Positions 1-8,153 of a DNA stretch of 64,000 nucleotides are shown here, in pieces. The stretch's first letter is position 1; every line of letters begins with the position of its first letter. Under the pieces are notes generated by a model that was given only the letters and a program-made list of their open reading frames with translations, was not told where the DNA came from and did not search any database. Source of the stretch: Marmoricola endophyticus (GTDB lineage: Bacteria > Actinomycetota > Actinomycetes > Propionibacteriales > Nocardioidaceae); contig NZ_BMKQ01000002.1 in assembly GCF_014644415.1 (NCBI RefSeq), positions 186,001 to 250,000 on the forward strand, read 5' to 3'. Made by a program: the position numbers and the translations under genes.

Positions 1-1925
1 AGGCGGCGCCCGACCTTCATCTGGGACTCGTCGAAGGGCGAGTCCAGGCCCGGGCGGGCCATCGCCGCGCGCCAGCGCACGGCGTCGGCGCCGAACTTGT
101 CGAGGATCTCGGTCGGGACGACGACGTTGCCCTTGGACTTCGACATCTTCTTGCGGTCGGGGTCGAGGATGAAGCCGGACAGCATGGCGTGCGACCACGG
201 CGCCGCGTGGTTCTCGTAGTCCGCGCGCACGACGCGCGAGAACAACCAGGTGCGGATGATGTCGTGGGCCTGGGTGCACAGGTCCATCGGGAAGACGCGC
301 TGCCACAGGTCGTCGTCGGACTCCCAGCCGCCGGCGATCTGCGGCGTCAGCGAGGACGTGGCCCAGGTGTCCATGACGTCGGGGTCGCCGAGGAACCCGC
401 CGGGCACGCCGCGCTGCGCCTCGTCGTACCCGCGCGGTGCGTCGGTCGACGGGTCGACCGGGAGCTCGGCCTCGGAGGGCAGCAGCGGGTGGTCGTAGTC
501 CGGCTCGCCCTCGTCGTCGAGCGGGTACCAGACGGGGAACGGGATGCCGAAGTACCGCTGGCGGGAGATCAGCCAGTCGCCGTTGAGCCCGCCGACCCAG
601 TTGTCGTAGCGGTGCTTCATGTGCGCCGGGACCCAGGTGATCTCCTCTCCGCGGGTCAGCATCTCGCTGCGGACGTCGGCGTCGCGGCCGCCGTTGGAGA
701 TGTACCACTGGCGGGTGGCGACGATCTCCAGCGGCTTGTCGCCCTTCTCGAAGAAGTTCGTCATCCGCTGGGTCGGCTTCGGGTCGCCGTCGAGGTCGCC
801 GGACCCGCGCAGCAGGGAGACCATCGCCTCGCGCGCGCTGAAGGTGGTCTTGCCGGCCAGCTCGGAGTACGCCGTCGCCGCCGCGTCGCTCGACAGCCAC
901 GGCGGGGTCTCGCGGGTGAACCGCCCGTCGCGACCGATGACGGTGCGCACCGGCAGGTCCAGCTCGCGCCACCAGGTCACGTCGGTGAGGTCACCGAAGG
1001 TGCAGCACATGACCAGGCCGGAGCCCTTGTCCATCTCGGCCGCGGGGTGCGCGACGACCGGGATCTCGACGCCGAAGACCGGTGAGGTGACGGTGCTCCC
1101 GAACAGCGGCTGGTAGCGCTCGTCGTCGGGGTGGGCGATCAGAGCGACCACCGAGGCGATCAGCTCGGGCCGCGTGGTCTCGATGAAGGCCTTCGTCCCG
1201 TCGGGCCGGTGGAAGGACACCCGGTGGTAGGCACCGGCGTACTCGCGCGCCTCGAGCTCGGCCTGCGCGACCGCGGTCTGGAAGGTGACGTCCCACAGGG
1301 TCGGCGCCTCCTGGAGGTACGCCTCCCCGCGCGCGAAGTTGCGCAGGAACGCACGCTGGCTCACCGTCTGCGCCTTCGGCCCGATGGTCGTGTAGTGCTG
1401 CGACCAGTCCACCGAGAGGCCGAGCGTGCGCCACAGCGACTCGAAGACCTTCTCGTCCTCCTCGACCAGCCGCTCGCACAGCGCGATGAAGTTGGGTCGG
1501 CTGATCGGCAGCTGCCGCTTCGGGTCCGGCTTCTCGGGCGGGGTGAAGTCCGGGTCGTACGGCAGCGAGGGGTCGCAGCGCACGCCGAAGTAGTTCTGCA
1601 CGCGACGCTCGGTCGGCAGCCCGTTGTCGTCCCAGCCCATGGGGTAGAAGACGCTCTTGCCGCGCATCCGGTGGAAGCGCGCGACCACGTCGGGGTGGGT
1701 GTAGGAGAAGACGTGTCCGACGTGCAGGCTGCCCGACACGGTCGGCGGCGGGGTGTCGATGGAGTAGACGTTCTCCCGCGACCGGGTGCGGTCGAAGGCG
1801 TAGGTGTCCTGCTCCTTCCACACCTGCGACCACTTGTCCTCCAGGCCCTCGAGCCCCGGCTTGTCCGGTACGACGACGTCGCGTGCGGCGGTCGTTCCGG
1901 TGGGGTGGGAGCGGGTCGCAGTCAT
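1..1925 (-). CDS. valS: Valyl-tRNA synthetase, N-terminal part (runs off left edge)
   Basis: Charges tRNA-Val with valine in the cytoplasm (class Ia synthetase). About 641 codons are visible, read leftwards from ATG at 1923-1925; the C-terminal anticodon-binding end lies outside the window. The class I signature appears as HVGH about 67 residues in, following a [10 protein letters not shown] stretch. The second signature, [10 protein letters not shown], is encoded near 121-155, about residue 590. The PPPTVSG context and the long editing (CP1) insert between the two signatures fit ValS rather than IleS or LeuS. The start is favoured because a TAGGCT hexamer lies 7 nt upstream on the same strand, which suggests a leaderless mRNA. 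It is divergent from the GNAT gene and heads the conserved valS-folC-DUF4233-ndk neighbourhood of actinobacteria. Confidence 0.96.
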   Translation of the reverse strand, partial: MTATRSHPTGTTAARDVVVPDKPGLEGLEDKWSQVWKEQDTYAFDRTRSRENVYSIDTPPPTVSGSLHVGHVFSYTHPDVVARFHRMRGKSVFYPMGWDDNGLPTERRVQNYFGVRCDPSLPYDPDFTPPEKPDPKRQLPISRPNFIALCERLVEEDEKVFESLWRTLGLSVDWSQHYTTIGPKAQTVSQRAFLRNFARGEAYLQEAPTLWDVTFQTAVAQAELEAREYAGAYHRVSFHRPDGTKAFIETTRPELIASVVALIAHPDDERYQPLFGSTVTSPVFGVEIPVVAHPAAEMDKGSGLVMCCTFGDLTDVTWWRELDLPVRTVIGRDGRFTRETPPWLSSDAAATAYSELAGKTTFSAREAMVSLLRGSGDLDGDPKPTQRMTNFFEKGDKPLEIVATRQWYISNGGRDADVRSEMLTRGEEITWVPAHMKHRYDNWVGGLNGDWLISRQRYFGIPFPVWYPLDDEGEPDYDHPLLPSEAELPVDPSTDAPRGYDEAQRGVPGGFLGDPDVMDTWATSSLTPQIAGGWESDDDLWQRVFPMDLCTQAHDIIRTWLFSRVVRADYENHAAPWSHAMLSGFILDPDRKKMSKSKGNVVVPTEILDKFGADAVRWRAAMARPGLDSPFDESQMKVGRR

Positions 1926-1932
1926 GGCTTCC

Positions 1933-1938
1933 AGCCTA
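1933..1938 (-). promoter_or_regulatory. -10 hexamer for valS
   Basis: TAGGCT on the minus strand, ending 7 nt before the valS ATG. The spacing would put the transcription start on or next to the start codon. No clear -35 box was seen. Confidence 0.5.
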
Positions 1939-1995
1939 CGGGCGCGCGATCTCGCCGGAGAAACCAGTTCCTCGCCGGAGGCCGCGGGTGGGAGC

Positions 1996-2892
1996 GTGCA
2001 CCTCGTGGACGTCGAGACCCTCACCGACCCGGTCGCGTTCCTGCGTGAGGCCGGCGACCTGCTCGCCGCCGAGCCGGTGGTCGGCACGATCCCGGCGACG
2101 GTCGCGCAGCGGCTCCTCGACCATCCCGAGGTGCAGCGCGCGCAGGACTGGTTCGCGGTCGTGCGCGACGGCGGCCGCGTGGTGGGCGTGGCGATGCGGA
2201 CGGCGCCGTTCGAGCCCGACCCCGTGCACCTCCTGCCGATGCCTGAGGAGGCGGCGCGGGCGCTGGCCGAGGCGGTCAGCGCCCGCGGCGAGGCGGTCGA
2301 CGCCGTGAGCGGGGACCGGGACGCGGTGCGGGCCTTCGCGGGTGCGTTGGCCGCCGGGCGATCCGTGCGGACCGTCGAGGAGACGCGCCTGTGGGAGGTC
2401 CGGTCGGTGGTCGTGCCGCGGCGCGTGTCCGGTCACCTGCGGCCGGCGACGCGCGACGACCTGGCCGTCGCCACCGCGTGGTACGGCGCCTTCGCCCGCG
2501 AGGCCGCCGAGCAGGCGGGTCACGAGGTGATGCACGTCGTCGAGCCCTCGCGTGAGGAGATGCTGCGTCGTATCGACGCAGGTGTCGCCTGGCTGTGGGA
2601 GGTCGAGGGCCGGGTCGTGCACCTGACGGGGATCAACCCGCCGAGCTTCGGCGTACGCCGGATCGGCCCGGTGTTCACCCCGGCCGAGGAGCGCGGGCGC
2701 GGCTGGGCCGCCGTCGCGGTCGCCGAGCTGGCCACGCGCACGCTGGCCGCGGGGGAGCGGTGCTGCCTGTTCACCGACCGCTCGAACCCGGTCTCCAACG
2801 GCCTGTACGCCCGCCTCGGCTTCGAGCCGGTGACCGACTACGAGGAGGTCTGGCTGGTCGGTGACGACGGGCTCCTAGACTCGACCCGGTGA
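1996..2892 (+). CDS. GNAT-family N-acetyltransferase
   Basis: Likely an acetyl-CoA dependent N-acetyltransferase of unknown substrate, about 298 aa. The C-terminal GNAT fold carries the acetyl-CoA pyrophosphate-binding loop as EERGRGWA, followed by [12 protein letters not shown] and a [21 protein letters not shown] stretch typical of the last strands (S/N..Y..LGF). The N-terminal half is the divergent half of a double-GNAT-like architecture seen in actinobacterial proteins that begin near LTDPVAFL. I chose GTG 1996 because the family usually starts a few residues before that motif. An in-frame ATG at 1924 would overlap the divergent valS start and leave no room for promoters. Its stop overlaps the folC start by 4 bp (GTGA), so the two may be translationally coupled. 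Confidence 0.8.
   Translation: MHLVDVETLTDPVAFLREAGDLLAAEPVVGTIPATVAQRLLDHPEVQRAQDWFAVVRDGGRVVGVAMRTAPFEPDPVHLLPMPEEAARALAEAVSARGEAVDAVSGDRDAVRAFAGALAAGRSVRTVEETRLWEVRSVVVPRRVSGHLRPATRDDLAVATAWYGAFAREAAEQAGHEVMHVVEPSREEMLRRIDAGVAWLWEVEGRVVHLTGINPPSFGVRRIGPVFTPAEERGRGWAAVAVAELATRTLAAGERCCLFTDRSNPVSNGLYARLGFEPVTDYEEVWLVGDDGLLDSTR
2876..2881 (+). promoter_or_regulatory. -10 hexamer for folC, inside the GNAT gene
   Basis: TAGACT, 7 nt before the folC GTG. It lies inside the last codons of the upstream gene, so folC may have its own leaderless transcript as well as read-through. Confidence 0.45.
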
Positions 2893-4379
2893 GCACGAAC
2901 GACCGCGAGGACAACGCCGTACCCCGGCTGGCCGAGACGTACGCCGAGGTCGAGGACGCACTGCTCTCGCGCTGGCCCGAGCAGCGGATCGACCCCTCGC
3001 TCGACCGCATCCGCGACCTGGTCGAGCTCCTGGGCGACCCGCAGTCGGCCTACCCCGTCGTCCACCTGACCGGCACCAACGGCAAGACCTCGACCGCCCG
3101 GATGGTCGAGACGCTGCTGGTCGGGCTCGGCCTGCGGACCGGGCGCTACACCAGCCCGCACCTGGAGTCGATGACGCAGCGGATCGTGCTGGACGGCGAG
3201 CCGATCTCTCCCGAGCGGTTCGTGGCGGCGTTCAACGACGTCGCGCCGTACCTCTCGATGGTCGACGCCGACCACGACGCCCCGCTGTCGTTCTTCGAGA
3301 CGATCACCGCCATGGCGTTCGCCGCCTTCGCCGACGCGCCGGCCGACGCCGCTGTGGTCGAGGTGGGCATGGGCGGTACCTGGGACGCGACCAACGTGGC
3401 CGACGGGGTGGTCGCGGTGCTGACCCCGATCGCGATGGACCACGAGCAGTACCTCGGGTCGACCATCGCCGAGATCGCCCGCGAGAAGGCCGGGATCATC
3501 AAGCCGGGGGCCACCGTCGTCAGCGCCGCGCAGGAGGACGACGCGCTCGCAGTGATCCAGCAGCGCTGTGCCGAGGTCGGCGCGACGCTGCTGCTGGAGG
3601 GGGTGGACTTCGCCGTCACCTCCCGGGTGCCGGCCGTCGGCGGGCAGCTGCTCGGGCTGCAGGGCGTGCGGGCGTCGTACGACGAGGTGTTCCTGCCGGT
3701 CTACGGCGCCCACCAGGCGCACAACGCGGTGCTCGCGCTGGTCGCGGTCGAGTCGCTGGTCGGCAGCGACGAGCCGCTGGACGGCGAGGTCGTCGGCGAG
3801 GCGTTCGGCCAGGTGACCTCCCCGGGGCGGCTGGAGATCGTGCGCCGCAGCCCGACGATCGTGCTCGACGCCGCTCACAACCCGCACGGGGCGCGGGCGG
3901 TCGTGGACGCGGTCGGCGACTCGTTCGCCTTCGACCCGCTGATCGGGGTGGTCGGCGTGATGGCCGACAAGGACCACGAGCAGCTGCTCTCGGTGCTGGA
4001 GCCGGTCCTCGGCCACATCGTCTGCACGCAGAACTCCCTCTCGCGGAGCCTGCCCGCGGAAGCGCTGGCCGAGGAGGCCGAGGGGATCTTCGGGGTGGAC
4101 CGGGTGTCGGTGGAGCCGGTCCTCTCCGACGCGATCGCGGCGGCGGCGACCCTGGCGGAGTCCGGCGGGGTGTTCGGCGAGGCGATCGGCTCCGGGGCGG
4201 TGCTGGTCACCGGCTCGGTCGTCACCGTCGGTGAGGCCCGGGCGCTGCTGGTCCGTGAGGAGGCGAAGCCCGTGACGGTCTCCGGGGCCGTGGCCGAGCC
4301 CGAGTCGGACTCGGTCGACGACGACCCGCTGTCCGCTCTCGAGGCCGACCTCGAGGACGGACTGGGGACCGAGCGGTGA
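2889..4379 (+). CDS. folC: Bifunctional folylpolyglutamate synthase / dihydrofolate synthase
   Basis: Mur-ligase family enzyme that adds glutamate to dihydropteroate and to folates (folate biosynthesis and retention), 496 aa. The ATP-binding P-loop is visible as HLTGTNGKTSTARM near residue 60, followed by the RTGRYTSPHLES folate-loop motif. The Mur-type central motifs EVGMGGTWDATN and AMDHEQYLG and the C-terminal LDAAHNPHGA complete the family pattern. The GTG start overlaps the GNAT stop by 4 bp and its own stop overlaps the next start by 4 bp, so it sits in a tight operon. The last ~45 residues are acidic and poorly conserved. The order valS-folC-DUF4233-ndk is the same as in Mycobacterium tuberculosis. 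Confidence 0.95.
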   Translation: MSTNDREDNAVPRLAETYAEVEDALLSRWPEQRIDPSLDRIRDLVELLGDPQSAYPVVHLTGTNGKTSTARMVETLLVGLGLRTGRYTSPHLESMTQRIVLDGEPISPERFVAAFNDVAPYLSMVDADHDAPLSFFETITAMAFAAFADAPADAAVVEVGMGGTWDATNVADGVVAVLTPIAMDHEQYLGSTIAEIAREKAGIIKPGATVVSAAQEDDALAVIQQRCAEVGATLLLEGVDFAVTSRVPAVGGQLLGLQGVRASYDEVFLPVYGAHQAHNAVLALVAVESLVGSDEPLDGEVVGEAFGQVTSPGRLEIVRRSPTIVLDAAHNPHGARAVVDAVGDSFAFDPLIGVVGVMADKDHEQLLSVLEPVLGHIVCTQNSLSRSLPAEALAEEAEGIFGVDRVSVEPVLSDAIAAAATLAESGGVFGEAIGSGAVLVTGSVVTVGEARALLVREEAKPVTVSGAVAEPESDSVDDDPLSALEADLEDGLGTER

Positions 4380-4735
4380 AGCGCCGCCTCTGCGCGGCGA
4401 TCCTCGTCCTCGAGGCCGTCGCGCTCGGTCTGGCCACGCCGGTGCTCATCACCGTCGCCGACGTTCCCCGGGCGACCGGGCTGTGGATCGGCCTCGGTCT
4501 GTGCGTGGCGTGCCTGGTGCTCAGCGGGCTGCTGCGGTTCGGCTGGGCCTACGTCCTCGGCTGGGCCGTCCAGGTCGCAGCGATCGCTCTCGGCGTCGAG
4601 ACCGGCGCGATGATCGTCCTGGGCGTGATCTTCCTGGCGCTGTGGGCGACGGCGTACTTCCTCGGCCGGAAGATCGACACCGAGAAGGCCGCCGCGTGGG
4701 CGGCGTACGAGGCCGAGCAGGCGCGCGGGACCTGA
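4376..4735 (+). CDS. DUF4233 domain membrane protein
   Basis: Small integral membrane protein of 119 aa with four predicted hydrophobic segments (about residues 5-25, 32-52, 58-75, 80-97) and a charged C-terminus (GRKIDTEKAAAWAAYEAEQ). It matches the actinobacterial DUF4233 family, which sits between folC and ndk in this phylum; function is unknown. The GTG start overlaps the folC stop (GTGA). Conserved placement next to folC and ndk suggests co-expression, but nothing in the sequence shows a link to folate or nucleotide metabolism. Confidence 0.82.
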   Translation: MKRRLCAAILVLEAVALGLATPVLITVADVPRATGLWIGLGLCVACLVLSGLLRFGWAYVLGWAVQVAAIALGVETGAMIVLGVIFLALWATAYFLGRKIDTEKAAAWAAYEAEQARGT

Positions 4736-4746
4736 CCGCCTCCCTC

Positions 4747-4752
4747 TAGGGT
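4747..4752 (+). promoter_or_regulatory. -10 hexamer for ndk
   Basis: TAGGGT, 7 nt before the ndk ATG at 4760, consistent with a leaderless ndk transcript. Confidence 0.5.
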
Positions 4753-4759
4753 GGCCGCC

Positions 4760-5170
4760 ATGACCGACCAGCGCACGCTCGTCCTGCTCAAGCCCGACAC
4801 CGTCCGCCGCGGCCTGGTCGGGGAGGTGCTCGGGCGCTTCGAGGCCAAGGGCCTCTCGATCGTGGCCATGCAGCAGCGCACGATCGACGGCGAGCTGGCC
4901 GACCAGCACTACGCCGAGCACGTCGAGCGCGACTTCTACCCTCCGCTGCGGACCTTCGTCACCAGCGGGCCGCTGGTCGCGCTGGTCCTCGCCGGCGAGG
5001 AGGCGATCGAGGTGGTGCGCGCGCTCAACGGCGCGACCGACGGTCGCAAGGCCGCCCCGGGCACCATCCGCGGTGACCTGTCGGTCTCCAACCGCGAGAA
5101 CCTCGTCCACGGCTCGGACTCCCCGGAGTCCGCCGAGCGCGAGATCGGGATCTGGTTCCCCGGTCTCTGA
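4760..5170 (+). CDS. ndk: Nucleoside diphosphate kinase
   Basis: Transfers the gamma phosphate between nucleoside tri- and diphosphates through a phosphohistidine intermediate. The length (136 aa) is that of the family. The N-terminal motif TLVLLKPDTVRRG places K11 in the active site, and the catalytic histidine is H117 in NRENLVHGSDSPESAE, followed by EIGIWF. ATG 4760 is preferred over the in-frame GTG 4751, which lies inside the -10-like hexamer. The gene ends directly against a tandem palindromic repeat whose first bases follow the stop codon. Confidence 0.96.
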   Translation: MTDQRTLVLLKPDTVRRGLVGEVLGRFEAKGLSIVAMQQRTIDGELADQHYAEHVERDFYPPLRTFVTSGPLVALVLAGEEAIEVVRALNGATDGRKAAPGTIRGDLSVSNRENLVHGSDSPESAEREIGIWFPGL

Positions 5171-5283
5171 CCGCGAGACGTCGCGTGTTCGCGACGCCTC
5201 GGTGACGACCTTCGCGAGACGTCGCGTGTTCGCGATGCCTCGGTGACGACCTTCGCGAGACGTCGCGTGTTCGCGACGCCTCG
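5171..5283. repeat. Family A palindromic repeat, three tandem copies
   Basis: Three 28-bp imperfect palindromes at 5174-5201, 5215-5242 and 5256-5283, separated by 13-bp spacers (GTGACGACCTTCG), giving an exact 41-bp period. Each has arms of CGAGACGTCGCG and CGCGAYGCCTCG around a TGTT loop. The array begins on the base after the ndk stop codon. The 19-mer TGACCGCGAGACGTCGCGT, including the stop, recurs at 52257. A role as a ndk terminator or as a REP-like dispersed element is inferred. Confidence 0.85.
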
Positions 5284-5363
5284 CGAAACCTCGTGAGTCA
5301 CAAGAACCACATTCGGCACCTCCGCCCCGCGTGTCACTGCCGCCACTGAGGCCCCAGCGACCC

Positions 5364-5369
5364 TAGGCT
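5364..5369 (+). promoter_or_regulatory. -10-like hexamer for the mre operon
   Basis: TAGGCT, about 75 nt upstream of mreB, implying a leader of about 65-70 nt. It is the only good TAnnnT hexamer found between the repeat array and mreB. Confidence 0.4.
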
Positions 5370-5443
5370 CGCGGCAGCGGGTCGTGTGCGCTCGGCGACT
5401 CTCTTCCCCTGCACGTTCCGGGCGCGAGATGGGGCTACCCCGG

Positions 5444-6475
5444 ATGGCGAACAGCTTGATCGGTCGAGACCTGGCGGTCGACCTGGGTACGGCGAACACG
5501 CTCGTCCACGTGCGTGGCAGAGGTGTCTGCCTCGACGAGCCCTCGGTCGTGGCGGTGAGCAGCGCCACCGAGGAGGTCCTCGCGGTCGGCGCCGAGGCGA
5601 AGGCGATGATCGGGCGGACCCCGGCGGGGATCCGCGTCGTACGCCCCCTGCGCGACGGCGTGATCGACGACTTCGAGGCCTCGGAGCGGATGCTGCGGGC
5701 GTTCATCGCCCGCGTCCACCGTCGCCGCTACTTCACCAAACCACGCCTGGTGGTGTGCGTTCCCTCCGGGATCAGCGCGGTCGAGCGCCGCTCGGTCCAG
5801 GAGGCGGGCTACCTCGCCGGCGCCCGGCACGTGTGGATCGTCGACGAGCCCATGGCCGCGGCGATCGGCGCCGGGCTGCCCGTGCACGAGCCGACCGGCA
5901 ACATGGTCGTCGACGTCGGGGGCGGGACGACCGAGGTCGCGGTGATCTCGGTCGGCGCCGTCGTCGCCAGCATGTCCATCCGCAGCGCGGGGGACAGCAT
6001 CGACCAGGCGCTGGTGGACTGGATGGCCAAGGAGCACGACCTGCTGCTCGGCGAGCGTACGGCCGAGAACCTCAAGGTCTCCCTGGGGTCCGCCTACCCG
6101 CTGCCCGAGGAGCTCGAGGCCGAGGTGCGCGGCCGCGACCTGACCAGCGGGCTGCCGCGCTCGCTGACGATGACCAGCAGCGAGGTCCGGCGGGCGATGG
6201 CGCAGCCGGTGGCCGACATCGTCGACTCGGTGCGCACCGTCCTGGACAAGACCCCGCCCGAGCTCGCCGGCGACATCGTCGACCGGGGGATCGTGCTGAC
6301 CGGGGGTGGCGCACTGCTGCGCGGGCTCGACGAGCTGCTGCGGAGGGAGACCCAGATCCCCGTCCACGTCGCGCAGGACCCGCTCGAGTGCGTCGCCCGC
6401 GGTGCGGGCAAGTGCGTCGAGGAGCTCGACGTGCTCCGCTCGGTGCTGCTCGCCGAGTCGAGGCGGACCGCCTGA
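5444..6475 (+). CDS. mreB: Rod shape-determining protein MreB
   Basis: Actin-like ATPase that forms membrane-associated filaments and guides lateral wall synthesis, 343 aa. Phosphate loop 1 is visible as GRDLAVDLGTANTLV, the second as MVVDVGGGTTEVAVIS, and the adenosine motif as GIVLTGGGALLRGLDELL. ATG 5444 gives the usual MANSLIGRDLAVDLG start; an in-frame ATG at 5429 would add five residues. First gene of mreBCD-mrdA-rodA, all with stop/start overlaps. Unlike the long MreB of most rods, it ends soon after the LLRRETQIPVHVAQDPLECVARGAG core with a short polar tail. This is a dedicated elongation cluster and implies a rod or short-rod cell. Confidence 0.95.
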   Translation: MANSLIGRDLAVDLGTANTLVHVRGRGVCLDEPSVVAVSSATEEVLAVGAEAKAMIGRTPAGIRVVRPLRDGVIDDFEASERMLRAFIARVHRRRYFTKPRLVVCVPSGISAVERRSVQEAGYLAGARHVWIVDEPMAAAIGAGLPVHEPTGNMVVDVGGGTTEVAVISVGAVVASMSIRSAGDSIDQALVDWMAKEHDLLLGERTAENLKVSLGSAYPLPEELEAEVRGRDLTSGLPRSLTMTSSEVRRAMAQPVADIVDSVRTVLDKTPPELAGDIVDRGIVLTGGGALLRGLDELLRRETQIPVHVAQDPLECVARGAGKCVEELDVLRSVLLAESRRTA

Positions 6476-7443
6476 TGGCCCGGTTCAGCGGGCGGCGACC
6501 GCGCTCGCCGATCTTCGTCCCCGCGCGCTCGCCGCGTGGGCGTCGCCGGGCTCCGGTACGCCTCCCGGCTGTGCTCGCCGCCGGTGCGGTGGTGCTGATG
6601 GCGCTCGACGCCGGGACCGGCGGCTCGCCCGTCGACCCGATCCGCGCGGCCGTGGGGACCACGGTGACGCCGGTGGAGGCGGCGGCGGCGGGAGCCGTAC
6701 GCCCGGTCCGCGGCCTGTTCGGCACGGTCCACACCAACGGCCACTTGCGTGACGACGTCGCGACCCTGCAGGCGCAGAACTCCGAGCTCCGCAGCCGGCT
6801 GACCACCACCCAGATGGACGCGCGTCGGCTCAAGGACTACGACGGGCTGGTCGACTCGGCGCGGACGACCGGCTACTCGCTGGTGCCGGCACGGGTCGTC
6901 GGCATCGGCCCGGCGCAGAACTTCAGTCGTACCGTCACCCTCGACGCCGGTACGACCTCGGGCATCCGCGCCGACTCCACGGTGATCAGCCGGGACGGCC
7001 TGGTCGGCCGGGTCGTCCGCGTCAGTGCGACCAGCGCCACCGTCCTGCTGCTGGCCGATCATGGCTCGGTGGTCGGCGCGCGGCTCGGGTCGACGATGAA
7101 GATCGGCTTCGTCCGTGGCCGAGGCGACCTCGGCGAGCGAGGACGGCTCGACCTCGACCTCGTCGACGACAGCGTGCGCCCCGAGGCCGGCGACACGGTC
7201 GTGTCGTGGGGGTCGGGCGAGAACGGGCCCTACGTCGCCGGCATCCCGATCGGGACGGTCGAGTCGGTCTCCTCCAGCCCTCGCGACCAGTCGCGGCGTG
7301 CCGTCGTGGAGCCGGCCGTGGACTTCTCGGCGCTGGACCTGGTCGGTGTCGTCGTCCCCCGCGGGACCACCGGTGACCGGGCCGTGATCTCGGGTCGTGG
7401 CACGAAGGCCGCGGACGCCGACGCGAAGAGGAGCACCCGATGA
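6475..7443 (+). CDS. mreC: Rod shape-determining protein MreC
   Basis: Scaffold of the elongasome that links MreB to PBP2 and RodA outside the membrane, 322 aa. A basic cytoplasmic N-terminus (RRPRSPIFVPARSPRGRRRA) precedes one membrane segment around residues 28-48. A coiled-coil stretch (DDVATLQAQNSELRSRL) follows around residue 85, then the beta-rich MreC domain with GIRADSTVISRDGLVGRVV and a VVSWGSGENGPYVAGIPIG segment. ATG shares one base with the mreB stop (TGATG) and its stop overlaps mreD by 4 bp. The C-terminal tail (KAADADAKRSTR) is short and polar. Confidence 0.93.
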   Translation: MARFSGRRPRSPIFVPARSPRGRRRAPVRLPAVLAAGAVVLMALDAGTGGSPVDPIRAAVGTTVTPVEAAAAGAVRPVRGLFGTVHTNGHLRDDVATLQAQNSELRSRLTTTQMDARRLKDYDGLVDSARTTGYSLVPARVVGIGPAQNFSRTVTLDAGTTSGIRADSTVISRDGLVGRVVRVSATSATVLLLADHGSVVGARLGSTMKIGFVRGRGDLGERGRLDLDLVDDSVRPEAGDTVVSWGSGENGPYVAGIPIGTVESVSSSPRDQSRRAVVEPAVDFSALDLVGVVVPRGTTGDRAVISGRGTKAADADAKRSTR

Positions 7444-8153
7444 CCCGTGGCCGTCTCGACGCCCTCGCGCTGACCGCGCTCGCCCTGCTCGCCGTGGTCC
7501 TGCAGGTCTCCGTCCTGTCCCAGGTCGCCTTACGCGGCGTCGTCCCCGACCTCGCCCTGCTGCTCGTGGTCGCGGTCGGACTCTCGCGTGGTGCCCGCAG
7601 CGGCGCCGTCGTGGGGTTCTGGGCCGGGCTGCTCCTCGACGTCGCGCCGCCCGCCGACCACGTCGCGGGCGCCTGGGCGCTGGTGCTCCTCACGGTCGGG
7701 CTCCTGGCCGGGCGTGCGGCGAGTCGTCCCCGTTCACCCGTCGCGCCCGAGCGTGGTCCGGTCCGCCCCGTGGTGCTGACGGCCGGGCTGTCGCTGGGTG
7801 CCCACGTCGCGTTCGCGGTGCTCGCCGCGGTGACCGGGGGCGCCCCCGGCGACGGGACCGTCATCGGCTTCGGCGACGGGCTCGGCACCCTGGCTCAGAT
7901 CATCGTGCTCGCGGTCCTGATGGACGTGGTGGCCGCCGCCGTCCTGCTCGGGGCGCTGCGGTCCCTGCTGGGCCGGCTCCCCGGTCGTGAGGACCACGAG
8001 GAGGCACTCGGCCTGCGCAGCGACGAGGCGGCCGCCGAGCGCGCCGCACGGGCGGGGGAGCGCGACGCCGAGAGCATCGTCGTACGGGCCACCGACCAGG
8101 CCACCGGTCAGCTCGTCGCTCTCACGAGGGGAGAGACGTGGCACCGCTCCTGA
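7440..8153 (+). CDS. mreD: Rod shape-determining protein MreD
   Basis: Multi-pass membrane partner of MreC, 237 aa. About five hydrophobic segments fill residues 10-190, and the motif VVPDLALLLVVAVGLSRGARSG matches the family's PDL..L..vg.a...G core. It is longer than typical MreD because of a hydrophilic C-terminal tail of about 50 residues rich in Glu, Arg and Ala (GREDHEEALGLRSDEAAAER). ATG overlaps the mreC stop by 4 bp, and its end overlaps the start of the PBP2 gene by 16 bp. Confidence 0.88.
   Translation: MTRGRLDALALTALALLAVVLQVSVLSQVALRGVVPDLALLLVVAVGLSRGARSGAVVGFWAGLLLDVAPPADHVAGAWALVLLTVGLLAGRAASRPRSPVAPERGPVRPVVLTAGLSLGAHVAFAVLAAVTGGAPGDGTVIGFGDGLGTLAQIIVLAVLMDVVAAAVLLGALRSLLGRLPGREDHEEALGLRSDEAAAERAARAGERDAESIVVRATDQATGQLVALTRGETWHRS

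Noticed and set aside
5171-5290. Possible CRISPR array (regular 28-bp repeats)
   Set aside because: Spacers are only 13 bp and are the same in each unit, the repeats are palindromic across their full length, and there are no cas genes. It is a tandem intergenic repeat.
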